64,000 bases of DNA from JALYZC01 sp963725645 (GCA_963725645.1 CAVRZD010000006.1:434001-498000), one strand, 5' to 3'; positions 47,558-55,723 are shown, counted from the stretch's first letter. Notes: generated by a model not told the origin, from the sequence alone. Made by a program: numbers and translations.

Positions 47558-47585
47558 TTGACAAAACGATATTGCTTTGCATAAT
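47558..47585 (+). promoter_or_regulatory. near-consensus sigma-70-type promoter (TTGACA-N16-CATAAT)
   Basis: TTGACA at 47558-47563 and CATAAT at 47580-47585 are separated by 16 bp. The surrounding 60 bp is the most AT-rich part of the window. It reads toward the two tiny genes at 47640 and 47765 and lies about 50 bp from the divergent XRE start. A promoter this strong is unlike the chromosomal ones here. Confidence 0.7.
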
Positions 47586-47639
47586 AACGATCACCCAGCA
47601 ACCGAACAGGCGACCGTTGGGTCGCCGGAAAGGAACGAG

Positions 47640-47762
47640 ATGGACTGGGCAATTCGAGTCGGATGGGTTCTGGTCGAGGCGGTCGTCGCCACGGTGGCCA
47701 GCAAGGTCATCGTCGACCTGCTCGACGACGAGGACGACGCCGAACACGGGATCGAGGGCTGA
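47640..47762 (+). CDS. 40-aa single-helix membrane protein
   Basis: Tiny gene below usual annotation limits: 40 aa, MDWAIRVGWVLVEAVVATVA then SKVIVDLLDDEDDAEHGIEG. One hydrophobic helix of about 21 residues (residues 7-28) is followed by a strongly acidic C-terminus. AAGGAACGAG provides a good ribosome site. The promoter at 47558 lies 55 bp upstream, and a second tiny gene follows after 2 bp. Size and topology resemble small membrane toxins or holin-like peptides, but no family is recognised and function is unknown. Confidence 0.6.
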   Translation: MDWAIRVGWVLVEAVVATVASKVIVDLLDDEDDAEHGIEG

Positions 47763-47764
47763 CG

Positions 47765-47914
47765 ATGGCGCCACGGCCAGGACGAAGCCGCGTAGGCGAA
47801 GGGGTGCACAAGAGCCCCGGGCGGACGGCAGACACGTACCACGTGAAACCGGGCGCCAAGGTCTACCCGACGCGCCAGGGTGGCTTCAAAATCCGCGTCC
47901 CCAAGAGCAAGTAG
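47765..47914 (+). CDS. 49-aa basic protein of unknown function
   Basis: Second gene of the tiny operon, 49 aa: MAPRPGRSRVGEGVHKSPGR, TADTYHVKPGAKVYPTRQGG, FKIRVPKSK. Basic, with a repeated strand-turn pattern in the second half and no hydrophobic helix. It starts 2 bp after the 40-aa gene and stops 9 bp before a perfect 12-bp terminator hairpin, so the pair forms a closed operon. Opposite charge of the two products (acidic tail, basic protein) could mean that they interact (inference). Confidence 0.55.
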   Translation: MAPRPGRSRVGEGVHKSPGRTADTYHVKPGAKVYPTRQGGFKIRVPKSK

Positions 47915-47923
47915 GTCGAGAGA

Positions 47924-47951
47924 GGAACGGACACGGCGACGTGTCCGTTCC
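47924..47951 (+). terminator. perfect 12-bp hairpin with GCGA loop
   Basis: GGAACGGACACG-GCGA-CGTGTCCGTTCC. It starts 10 bases after the 49-aa gene stop. The GNRA loop and perfect stem make it the strongest hairpin in the window, although no T-run follows. Confidence 0.75.
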
Positions 47952-48150
47952 GCCTCGTCCCCAAAGTTTGATCCCGGCTGCCGCGCGGCCGGGCGGGTCA
48001 ACCAGCAGTGCCCGTCAAACCGCCTGCTCCGGGCGGAACCCTGGTACTCGAAGACGAGGTAGTCGAGCCCGACCCAGGCTCCGTAAGGGCGAGCCAACGG
48101 GTCGGGCCCGACGAGCCTCAACTCACCAGCCCACCAGCAAGGACAACCGT

Positions 48151-48681
48151 ATGGACGACGAGATCGACATCTGGGATGACGCGGCGGCCGGCGAGAGCCC
48201 TTCGCGTCCCGAGTCACGCATCATCATCTCCGGCGATCGCCTCACGCTCATGCCATGGCTCCCGTGGCTGGCCACGAGGTCCGGCCCGGTGAGCGCGCTC
48301 CTCCGCGACCGCGGGCGCGACGGCGTCGCCATCGCCGATGTCACCGTGACCGGCGACCGGCGCCGCGAGCTCCTCGTGACGTTCGTGACCCCGGACCCCG
48401 CTCCCGACGCTGTGCGCGTTCTGCTGTCCTGGGCCGAGTCCGTCGGCTACGAGCGCGTGTGGCTCCCCGATCGCCTCGTCGCGCTCGACCCCGGCGCCCT
48501 CGGACTGCCGGCGGCGAACATCACCTGCCCAACCTGCCACGCCACTTGGACCGACAACTCACCCGAGTTCTGGACTGAGGTGCACCGGCAGGGTCGCTTT
48601 CCGACCGCCTGCCCGATTTGCGCGGGCGACCTTCCACAGTGGTCAATCGACGGCCGCCGCCCGTCGACCGCAAACAACTGA
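48151..48681 (+). CDS. zinc-ribbon protein, 176 aa, unknown function
   Basis: Unrecognised protein. N-terminus is acidic (MDDEIDIWDDAAAGESPSRP), the middle forms a possible alpha/beta domain (GVAIADVTVTGDRRRELLVT, PDAVRVLLSWAESVGYERVW), and the C-terminus has a zinc ribbon with two CPxC pairs (ITCPTCHATWTD, FPTACPICAGDLPQW). ATG 48151 has AAGGACAACC before it. A 237-bp stretch without genes separates it from the 49-aa gene and contains the terminator. No homologue comes to mind; the zinc ribbon suggests nucleic-acid or protein contact. Confidence 0.65.
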   Translation: MDDEIDIWDDAAAGESPSRPESRIIISGDRLTLMPWLPWLATRSGPVSALLRDRGRDGVAIADVTVTGDRRRELLVTFVTPDPAPDAVRVLLSWAESVGYERVWLPDRLVALDPGALGLPAANITCPTCHATWTDNSPEFWTEVHRQGRFPTACPICAGDLPQWSIDGRRPSTANN

Positions 48682-48730
48682 CGAGTCGGACCCCTGCCGT
48701 TTGGACCCGCGACGGCGCTGAGGTCACCGC

Positions 48731-48856
48731 GTGGTACCAGCTTGGTACCGGATGCATCGTCCAATGCGTCCCAGCCGCCACGGGACGGGGACGGCGGGGA
48801 CGATGGGGACGGCGCTGGAGCCGTCGACATCGCCACGCGCCCGGTTCAAATCCGGG
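48731..48856 (+). repeat. 126-bp dispersed repeat, copy R1
   Basis: Contains the GGTACC-N5-GGTACC hairpin, ATCGTCCAATG, GGGGACGG-type 9-mers, and ends in the tRNA T-arm string CCCGGTTCAAATCCGGG (48840-48856). It aligns without gaps with R2 (54399-54524), differing at 13 of 126 positions by my count. The region 48682-48935 holds this repeat and no gene. Confidence 0.9.
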
Positions 48857-48935
48857 TCTCGCCATCGCTCGAAGCCCGGTGACTACGCGATTTACTGCAT
48901 TCGGCTGTAGTCGTCAGGCGGCGAATCCAGGCAGG

Positions 48936-50690
48936 TCAGGCCAGGCGCTCGGACTCGGCCCCGAGCTGCGCGTAGTGGCCGCCGGCTGCGCGCAGCTCCG
49001 CGGGTGAGCCCTGCTCGACGACGCGCCCGGCCTCGAGCACCACAACGCGGTCGGCGCCTCGGATGGTGCTGAGCCGGTGGGCGATGACCAGCGAGGTGCG
49101 CCCGGCCAGCAGCCGCGCGAGCCCGCGCTGGACGCGCGCCTCGGTGGCGACGTCGACGCTCGACGTGGCCTCGTCGAGCACGAGGATCCGGGGGTCGATG
49201 ATTGTCGCCCGTGCGAGCGACACGAGCTGGCGCTGGCCGCCGGAGAGTCGCTCGCCGCGCTCGCCGACCTCCGTGCGGAGACCGTTGGGCAGGCGCTCGA
49301 AGACCTCGAGCGCGTCGACGGCTTCGGCGGCGGCGCGCGCGTCGTCAACACTCGCGCCGGGCCGGGCCCAGACGATGTTGTGAACGATGCTGCCGGCGAA
49401 CAGGAATGGCTCCTGGGCGACCAGCGCGACCTGGCGCCGCACGCTTGCGAGGTCGAGCTGGGCCAGGTCGACGCCGTCGTAGCGCACGCAGCCGCGCTGC
49501 GGACCGTAGAACCCGATCGCGAGCTTGACCAGCGTGCTCTTGCCCGAGCCGGAGTGGCCGATGAACGCCACCGTCTGACCGGCCTCGATGCTGACGTTCA
49601 CGTCGTTGATGATCCAGCGTTCGTCCTCGTAGGCGAACCTGACGTTCTCGAAGGCCAGCTCGCCGCGCAGGGCGGGCGCCGGGCGGCGGCCGGGGAGCTG
49701 ACCGGGGTCCGGCGCCACGGCGAGGATCTCATCGAGCTTCTCAAGCGCGGTCGCCGCCTGCTGGAAGCTGCCCACCAGCGCGGTCAGCTGCGGCAGCGGG
49801 GCGAGCGCCTGGCGCAGGTACGCGGTGAAGGAGACGATCAAACCCACCTCGACGGCGCCGCCCACGGCCTCGCGCGCGCCGTACACGATGACCGCCGCGA
49901 TGGTCACCGCGATCAAGAGCTCGACGAGCGGCAGGATCGTGCGCCAGAGCGCGTTCGAACGCATGATCCGCATCTGGGTCTCCTCGTTGTGGCCCTCGAA
50001 TCGGGCCAGGTGGCGCTCCTCCTGCCCGAAGGCGCGTACGACGGCGCGTCCGGAGAGACCTTCCGCCATGTACGTCGTCACTTGTGCGACCGCGTCGCTG
50101 GCCTTCCGCCACGCCGGTCCCGCGACGCGCTGAAACGAGGCCGCCACAATGACGACGAGCGGGAACACGAACGCCGCGACCAATGCCATCCGCCAGTCGA
50201 GCACGACCAGGACGACGACCGTCCCGACAACCAGGAGCGCGTTCGAGACGAGCTGGTTCAACCCTCCCGTCACGACATTGTTGAGCGCCTCCACGTCGTT
50301 GGTGACCCTCGACATCACGCGTCCTGCGCTCGCCCGGTCGTAGTAGCCCATGGGCAGCGTCTGGAGATGCTCGACCAGCCGGAAGCGCAGGTCCATGAGC
50401 GCCCGCTGACCGAAGTCGCCCACGAGCCACGTCTCCGCCGTCTGGGCCAGCCATGCGACGGTGAGCGCGACGACGAGTGCGATCGCGATCAGCACGAGTT
50501 TCCGCGTCGACCCGGTCTGGACGACGTCGTCGACGACGAGCCCGGCGAGGTACGGGGGCGCCAGCTTGGCCGCCGTGGAGAGCACCGTCGCGGTCATGGC
50601 CGCGATCACCCGGCCGCGGTACGGTTCAAGCAGCGTGCGCAGCAGCGCGTTTCGGCCGCCACCAGCCGTATCTTCCGGGGTGGCGCTCAC
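48936..50690 (-). CDS. ABC exporter, catalytically canonical half (type IV, MsbA/MDR-like)
   Basis: ABC transporter half of 584 aa: six-helix membrane domain followed by the nucleotide-binding domain. Walker A GHSGSGKSTLVK, signature LSGGQRQLVSLARATI, Walker B ILVLDEATSSVD with catalytic Glu, and H-loop VIAHRLSTIR are canonical. It overlaps the upstream half by 4 bp (GTG start in GTGA). It pairs with 50687-52456, whose site is degenerate, giving the asymmetric heterodimer known from TM287/288- and BmrCD-type exporters. Export substrate unknown. It is the last gene of the cassette; R1 follows 80 bp beyond its stop. Confidence 0.94.
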   Translation of the reverse strand: MSATPEDTAGGGRNALLRTLLEPYRGRVIAAMTATVLSTAAKLAPPYLAGLVVDDVVQTGSTRKLVLIAIALVVALTVAWLAQTAETWLVGDFGQRALMDLRFRLVEHLQTLPMGYYDRASAGRVMSRVTNDVEALNNVVTGGLNQLVSNALLVVGTVVVLVVLDWRMALVAAFVFPLVVIVAASFQRVAGPAWRKASDAVAQVTTYMAEGLSGRAVVRAFGQEERHLARFEGHNEETQMRIMRSNALWRTILPLVELLIAVTIAAVIVYGAREAVGGAVEVGLIVSFTAYLRQALAPLPQLTALVGSFQQAATALEKLDEILAVAPDPGQLPGRRPAPALRGELAFENVRFAYEDERWIINDVNVSIEAGQTVAFIGHSGSGKSTLVKLAIGFYGPQRGCVRYDGVDLAQLDLASVRRQVALVAQEPFLFAGSIVHNIVWARPGASVDDARAAAEAVDALEVFERLPNGLRTEVGERGERLSGGQRQLVSLARATIIDPRILVLDEATSSVDVATEARVQRGLARLLAGRTSLVIAHRLSTIRGADRVVVLEAGRVVEQGSPAELRAAGGHYAQLGAESERLA

Positions 50691-52456
50691 GCCGCGCTCC
50701 CCTTTGGATTGCCGGCGGCGTCGACGCCGACGAGCGCTCGATAGCGTGCGCTCGAATGTAGGAGCGCGTCGTGCGTGCCGCGTTCGACGATCCGGCCGTC
50801 CTCCAGCACCAGCACCTCGTCGGCGCGGCGCAAGACCGCGGGCCGATAGCCGACCACGATCCGCGTGGGCGGCGCGGCGGTGCGCACCGCGTCCAGCTCG
50901 TCGAGGACGGCGGCCTCGGTCAGCGCGTCGAGGTTGCCGGTCGCGTTGTCGAGCAGCAGCACCGCCGGCGCTGCCAGGAGCGCCCGCGCCAGCGCGACCC
51001 GTTGACGCTGACCTCCCGACAGACCGACCCCACGATCCCCGAGGACCGTGTCGTACCGGTCCGGCAAGGCGGCGATGAAGTCGTGCGCCTGTGCCGCGCG
51101 CGCGGCTGCCTCGACGTCCTCGAGCGAAGCATCTGGCCGCGCGAAGGCGATGTTCTCCCTCAGAGTGCCCGAGAACAGGAAGTTGTCGTCCGTTGCGGTC
51201 CCAACGGCGCGCCGGAGCGATCCGATCTCCACCTCGCCCACCGGCGCTCCGGCGACCTCGACGCTCCCGCCGCCGGCGTCGCGCAGGCGGTTGACGAGGG
51301 CGAGCAACGTGGATTTGCCGGACCCGGTGGACCCCAGCACCGCGACCGTCCGGCCGGCGGGGACATCGAGGTCGACCCCGTCGAGAATCGGATCGCCTCC
51401 GGGGGTGTCGGCCCGCACGCCGCGCATCCGCACCCCAGCCGGTGCGACCGGCAGGGACGGTTCGTCAGGGGAGAGCTGCACCGGTTGTTGCAACGCCTCG
51501 ATCACGCGTCCCAGGCTCGCGAACGCCGGCTGGGCCTGTCCGAGCGTCAGGCCGACTGCCTGCACCGAGGGAACCAGCATCACGACGTACGTGTAGAAGA
51601 CCGAGAACTCGACGACCGACAGGTCCCCGGAGATCGCCAGTCGCCCACCGACGATCACCACCAGCGCCGAACCGAGGAGCGGGAGCATGTCGACCGCCGT
51701 CAGCGAGCGAGCCCCCATCCGGTTGACGGCCAGCGAGGCGTCCAGCACCCGCTCGGCGGCGCGGGCGAAGTGCTCGCGCTGCTCTGACTCGCGTGCGTAG
51801 GCGCGCACGGTCGCCGCCCCGGCGAGCGTCTCCTGCAGCGACGTCGTGAGCGCCCCCATCGCGCGGCGGGCCTCGAGCAGCTTCGGCCGGGCCCGGTGCG
51901 TGTAGGTGGCCAGGATCACCACTCCGACCGGCAGCGGCGCGAGCGCGAGGAGCGCGAGCAGTGGCTGGAGCCAGACCATGATCACGCCCGCGAGCACCAT
52001 CGTGACGACGCCCTGAAGGCCGCGGGCGAGCCGGTTCCCGAAGAACTGCGCGATCGGGAACAGGTCTGTGCTGGCTAGCGAGACGAGATCGCCGGTCGGC
52101 CGAGCGTCCAGCACCCGCGGGTCGACGACCTGGAAGTGGCGGTAGAGCCGCGAGCGAAGGTCGGTCTCGATCGCCGCGGCGACGCGACTGTTGACGACAC
52201 CGGCCGCGGCGGAGAAGGTCGCCGCAAGCAACCCTGCCAGCGCGATCGCCAGCGCGGCGGCGAACGCGCCATCGGCCCCGGTGATGTCACCGGCGTCGAT
52301 CCGCTCGACCGCCAATCCCGTCAACAGCGGCGTGACCAGCGTCATCGCGATGATCCCGACGTTCAGCAACGTCAGCAGCGCCACCGCCCCGCGCTGCCGG
52401 GCGAGCAGGCTCGCGGCGAACCGCAGCGGGCTCCCGGTCGGCGGCGGGTCGCTCAT
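50687..52456 (-). CDS. ABC exporter, degenerate half
   Basis: ABC transporter half of 589 aa: membrane domain then nucleotide-binding domain with Walker A GSTGSGKSTLL and signature LSGGQRQRVALARALL intact, but Walker B reads VLLLDNATGNLD with Asn in place of the catalytic Glu, and the H-loop has Tyr in place of His (VVGYRPAVLRRADE). That is the pattern of the non-hydrolysing partner in heterodimeric exporters. The start overlaps the solute-binding-protein stop and its stop overlaps the canonical half, so all three are co-translated. Confidence 0.93.
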   Translation of the reverse strand: MSDPPPTGSPLRFAASLLARQRGAVALLTLLNVGIIAMTLVTPLLTGLAVERIDAGDITGADGAFAAALAIALAGLLAATFSAAAGVVNSRVAAAIETDLRSRLYRHFQVVDPRVLDARPTGDLVSLASTDLFPIAQFFGNRLARGLQGVVTMVLAGVIMVWLQPLLALLALAPLPVGVVILATYTHRARPKLLEARRAMGALTTSLQETLAGAATVRAYARESEQREHFARAAERVLDASLAVNRMGARSLTAVDMLPLLGSALVVIVGGRLAISGDLSVVEFSVFYTYVVMLVPSVQAVGLTLGQAQPAFASLGRVIEALQQPVQLSPDEPSLPVAPAGVRMRGVRADTPGGDPILDGVDLDVPAGRTVAVLGSTGSGKSTLLALVNRLRDAGGGSVEVAGAPVGEVEIGSLRRAVGTATDDNFLFSGTLRENIAFARPDASLEDVEAAARAAQAHDFIAALPDRYDTVLGDRGVGLSGGQRQRVALARALLAAPAVLLLDNATGNLDALTEAAVLDELDAVRTAAPPTRIVVGYRPAVLRRADEVLVLEDGRIVERGTHDALLHSSARYRALVGVDAAGNPKGSAA

Positions 52457-54195
52457 GGCGCCCGCAGCGAGGTGAAGCTGAGGTCCCAGGCAGCGAGCTC
52501 AAGATCCAGGACCCCCTTGACGTCCGCAGAGCGCAGGTTCGGGTCGCGGTTCCAGACGATCGGCACGCCGGGCGCCAGCTCGGTCACCCGCCGGTCGGCG
52601 TCTGCCCACCGCTGGGCTCGGTCCGCTGGGCCGGTCGTCGTCGCGGCCTCCTCCATCAAGCGCTCCAGCGAAGGGTCGGACAGCCGCGACACGTTGGTCC
52701 CGGCCCGGAGCCCCTGGGCGCCGAACAGCGGAGGGAGCACGGAGGCGGCGTCGTCGATATCACGTTGCCAGCGGTACCCCAGGCAGGCAGCCACGCGGGG
52801 AGCGCGCGAGCAGGCCGGGACGAACGACGCGAAGGCGAGGAAGCGCACGCGGCTGCGAAGTCCGAGCGCCGCGAGCGCTTTCCGGGTCTCGGCGGCGAAC
52901 GCCGCGCCCGACGCCTCGCGGCGGGCCACGAGCTCGAGCGCGGGGAGACCGGTGATCCGCCCCCGGGCGTAGCCGGCTCGGCGTAGATAGCGGCGCGCGA
53001 GCGCGAGGTTTCCCCGGCGGAAGGCGAGGAAGTCGACGCCGGGGCCGGCCCGACCTCCCGCCTCCGCGAAGCCCGGGACTCCCGGTGGGATCCAGTGGGT
53101 CGGGACCGCGCCCACCACGGCGCCGCCCAGCGCCTCGCGAAGGGCGTCCTGGTCGAGCGCCGCCGATACCGCGCGACGCACGTCAGGGTCGTCGAACGGG
53201 GCCAAGCGCGTGTTCAGTGCGATGAACGTGATCTCGCCGGCGAGCGGCAGAGCGACCTGGGCTCGACGCGCGCGCAGTGCTCGGACGAGGTCGGCCCCCG
53301 CCGGCTCGCTCCCGGTCACCGCCGCGCGGCCGCCGAGCACACGCCGTGCCAGCGCCACGGCCCCGGGCGAGCGCTGCTCGAGCACGATCCGGTCGACGAA
53401 CGCCGGGCGGTAGTCCTCCCCCGAGTCCCAGCTCGGATTGCGCTCCAACGTGATCCGCGAGGCGTCGGCCGCCGGGAGCAAACCGGCCCGCCCACCGGCG
53501 ATCCGGTACGGGCCCGTGAAGACCTGATGTCGCCCGTAGGTCGAGCGCGGGAGGTGGTCGAAGGGGCCGGCGTACTCGGGCGGCACCGGCGCCGCCAGCG
53601 GGAGCGTCAGTGCATTGGCCACCAGCCGGCCGGTGGGCGCGCGAAGGCGCATCTCCAGCGTGCGGTCGTCTGGGGTCACCAGTCCCGAGGGGAGCGTCCT
53701 CCGGCCGGCCGCCACTTCGGCCACACCCTCCACGTCCGCGAAGTACAGCTGCGCGGACGGCGAGTCGACCCCCGGAAGGAAGCCGCGGGCGATGCCATAG
53801 GCCACATCGCGCGCGGTCACCTCGCGGTTCACGGGCGGCGAGAAATGGACACCCGAGCGGATGGTGATCCTCACCCGCCGGCTGTCGTTCGAGATCTCGG
53901 GAGTGCCCTCCGCCAGGTCGGGCTGGGGGCCCGCCTCCCGGTCGGGCCGGAACGAGTAGGGCGTGCGGTGCACCGCGCGCGCGATCATCGTTCCGTAGAC
54001 GTCGTTGATGCGCGCGGGATCGAGGTCGGGGGAGCCCTCGAGCGAGACGACGGTCAGCGTCCCTCCCCGCTCGCCCTCGATCTCGTCCACACGCGAGAGC
54101 ACTGAGCCCGTCATCGCCAGCACGGCAATCGTCATGAGCGCCGCGGTGCCCAACACAGCGACCACTAGGACCGCATGCTTTCGGAGCCACAGCAC
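52453..54195 (-). CDS. family-5 solute-binding protein with N-terminal membrane anchor
   Basis: Extracytoplasmic peptide/oligopeptide-type binding protein (SBP_bac_5), about 580 aa. A membrane helix (HAVLVVAVLGTAALMTIAVL) near the N-terminus is not followed by a lipobox Cys, so it is probably anchored by the helix. GGTLTVVSLEGSPDLDPARI begins the binding domain; AVHRTPYSFRP, VTARDVAYGIARGFLPGVDS and PGVPGFAEAGG follow. GTG 54195 is chosen: a TATACA box ends 6 bp before it on this strand, and the longer frame runs back into repeat R2. Partner genes are an exporter pair, not the expected Opp-type importer. Confidence 0.86.
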   Translation of the reverse strand: MLWLRKHAVLVVAVLGTAALMTIAVLAMTGSVLSRVDEIEGERGGTLTVVSLEGSPDLDPARINDVYGTMIARAVHRTPYSFRPDREAGPQPDLAEGTPEISNDSRRVRITIRSGVHFSPPVNREVTARDVAYGIARGFLPGVDSPSAQLYFADVEGVAEVAAGRRTLPSGLVTPDDRTLEMRLRAPTGRLVANALTLPLAAPVPPEYAGPFDHLPRSTYGRHQVFTGPYRIAGGRAGLLPAADASRITLERNPSWDSGEDYRPAFVDRIVLEQRSPGAVALARRVLGGRAAVTGSEPAGADLVRALRARRAQVALPLAGEITFIALNTRLAPFDDPDVRRAVSAALDQDALREALGGAVVGAVPTHWIPPGVPGFAEAGGRAGPGVDFLAFRRGNLALARRYLRRAGYARGRITGLPALELVARREASGAAFAAETRKALAALGLRSRVRFLAFASFVPACSRAPRVAACLGYRWQRDIDDAASVLPPLFGAQGLRAGTNVSRLSDPSLERLMEEAATTTGPADRAQRWADADRRVTELAPGVPIVWNRDPNLRSADVKGVLDLELAAWDLSFTSLRAP

Positions 54196-54398
54196 GCGAG
54201 ATGTATATCGCCCAGTCTCCTCGCCGACGACTTCGATCTCGCCGCGGGGCGAAGCGTTCGGCGCGACTGGGCAGCCGTAGCGCCGGGCCGAGATCAAGGT
54301 GTCGCGGGTGTTGGCACGGGGATCTGCACGATTCGTTCGTCGCGCTGAGGGACGTATCGGGCCGTCGACACGGACCCGCGACGCCTTACCGGGCTCTC

Positions 54399-54524
54399 GT
54401 GGTACCGCTTTGGTACCGGATGAATCGTCCAATGCGTCCTAGCCGCGACCGGACGGGGACGGCGGGGACGGCGGGGACGGCGGTGGAGCCATCGACATCG
54501 TCACTCGCCCGGTTCAAATCCGGG
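54399..54524 (+). repeat. 126-bp dispersed repeat, copy R2
   Basis: Hairpin GGTACC-N5-GGTACC at 54401 and 54412, ATCGTCCAATG, three 9-bp GGGGACGGC units, then the tRNA T-arm. About 90 percent identical to R1 without gaps. Together R1 and R2 enclose the ABC operon. Confidence 0.9.
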
Positions 54525-54536
54525 CGCCCCGATTGG
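54508..54536 (+). repeat. direct repeat / putative attR (tRNA-Pro 3' copy)
   Basis: 29 bp identical to 44390-44418. The upstream DNA is not tRNA, so this is a 3'-end remnant only. Confidence 0.75.
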
Positions 54537-54539
54537 CGA

Positions 54540-54564
54540 CGAGGTCCCGCGCGAGCGGGCCTCG
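54540..54564 (+). terminator. hairpin after the tRNA-Pro remnant
   Basis: CGAGG and CCCGC pair with GCGGG and CCTCG (10 bp, one bulged T) around GCGA. It corresponds in position to the hairpin after the real tRNA but has a different sequence. Confidence 0.45.
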
Positions 54565-54703
54565 CCCCGTTAGAGGAAGCACCGTGGTACCGGCGGCGGT
54601 ACCGGCGTCCCAGTCCTCGGTCGATCCACGCCGCCGCGTGGCAGCGACCGCGCTCGGGGACGACGACGAGTGAGACGGCTCGGCGGCCTTGGGGTCGCCG
54701 AGG

Positions 54704-55723
54704 TCAGAGCTGCGCCTGCTTTGGCGGCTTCTCGGCTGCGGGCCGGTTTTTGACGGGAAGCACGGCGGATGCCGTGAGGTCGTCAACCGCGATGAGCGGA
54801 CCGGTGGCGATTTGCTCTAGAAGCGCGCCCTGATCGGGCTCTAGTTCTACCAGCAGCGCCAGGACGTTGAGCAGGTCGATGAGCTCTCGGGTCCAGTCCG
54901 GGCTCCACTTCCGCGCGACGATGTCGTCGAGCGGCGAGGACCGCTTGCCATCCGGGTGCCGTTTGCGCTTGGCGAACCAGCGACGCACGATCTTGTAGCC
55001 CGAGGTTTCGTATTCCCACATAGCCGACGTCACCCCGGAGACGCGACCGGCCCCGATGCGCAGCGTGGCGGCGGCGGCGTCGAAGTCAATGTCCTCAGGC
55101 ATTCCGCCCTCCGTGTCTGGAATCGGCTCCGTGACGCGGGGACGGTCTTTACCTCCGACTCGCGGCGGCCCCGGTGGTCGCGCATCGGCGCCGTCGACGA
55201 AGCGCTCTCCGTACGTGTGCAGCCAGAGCACCCGGCTCCCGATGTGGACGGCACTTGCGTAGAGATCGGGATCGGCCGTGACCGGGATCCGAAGGCCTGG
55301 GACCTGAAGATCGTCGCGATAGCGATCTACATAGCCCGGATGAGCGGTCACGGCGGCTATGTACGCGATGAGGTCGGGTCCGGAGACGTCCCTGTCGTAG
55401 GCGGTGGTGAGATGCTCGAGCAGCCCCGGGGCTACGTTTGGCTGTGCGCCAGCACTGTCGAGCCACAAGGGGAACGCGCGGCCACCGAAGCTACCGCGGT
55501 AGTGATCGAGGTCTGGCACCAAAGCGGTGAAGCTCACGGCCGGCCCCCCGTGCGGCGCCGTCCGCTCGAGTGCGGTCAGGAAGAGCTGCTCGGGCGCCGT
55601 CCTGATCTGCCAAAGGCTCGGGTTCGGCCGATTGATGACCCGCTTGTCAGGGATGATCCAGCTGCGGTCCAGGGTGCGAGCGCCATACCGAACCGGCGCC
55701 TGGACTACACCGACGCGACTTGC
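54704..55723 (-). pseudogene. C-terminal remnant of a type ISP restriction-modification enzyme
   Basis: Open frame of 339 codons without a plausible start, closed upstream by a TGA at 55724. The sequence matches the target-recognition/C-terminal part of single-chain type ISP (LlaBIII-like) enzymes: SWIIPDKRVINRPNPSLWQI, TALVPDLDHYRGSFGGRAFP, NVAPGLLEHLTTAYDRD, YIAAVTAHPGYVDRYRDDLQ, WLHTYGERF and TSGYKIVRRWFAKRKRHPDG. The helicase, nuclease and methylase domains (over 1,000 aa in intact enzymes) are missing. A GTG at 55537 could start a 277-aa product, but function is unlikely. It is the second defence-system remnant beside the tRNA-Pro locus. Confidence 0.78.

Larger units (their letters stand above)
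44390..54536. mobile_element. putative composite island at tRNA-Pro (two adjacent segments)
   Basis: About 10.1 kb bounded by the 29-bp tRNA-derived repeats and divided by a 17-bp core copy at 48840. Content: decayed DISARM-like genes, an XRE regulator, two tiny genes, a zinc-ribbon protein, and an ABC-exporter operon. No integrase, transposase or relaxase gene is visible, so it is an old, presumably immobile island, or the repeats arose by duplication. The border assignment rests on the repeats and on gene content. Confidence 0.5.
54196..54703. other. gene-free 508-bp stretch with R2, tRNA-Pro remnant and second GGTACC hairpin
   Basis: I see no gene here. It holds the upstream region of the binding-protein gene, repeat R2 (54399-54524), the 29-bp tRNA-Pro 3' copy (54508-54536), a tRNA-terminator-like hairpin (54540-54564) and a further GGTACC pair at 54586 and 54598. 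The order repeats that found at tRNA-Pro (tRNA 3' end, hairpin, GGTACC pair), so a whole tRNA-proximal block seems to have been copied. Confidence 0.6.

Noticed and set aside
48840..48860. Possible tRNA gene at the T-arm string
   Set aside because: Only the T-arm is present. Upstream is the GGGGACGGC repeat, with no anticodon or D-arm and no matching acceptor strand.
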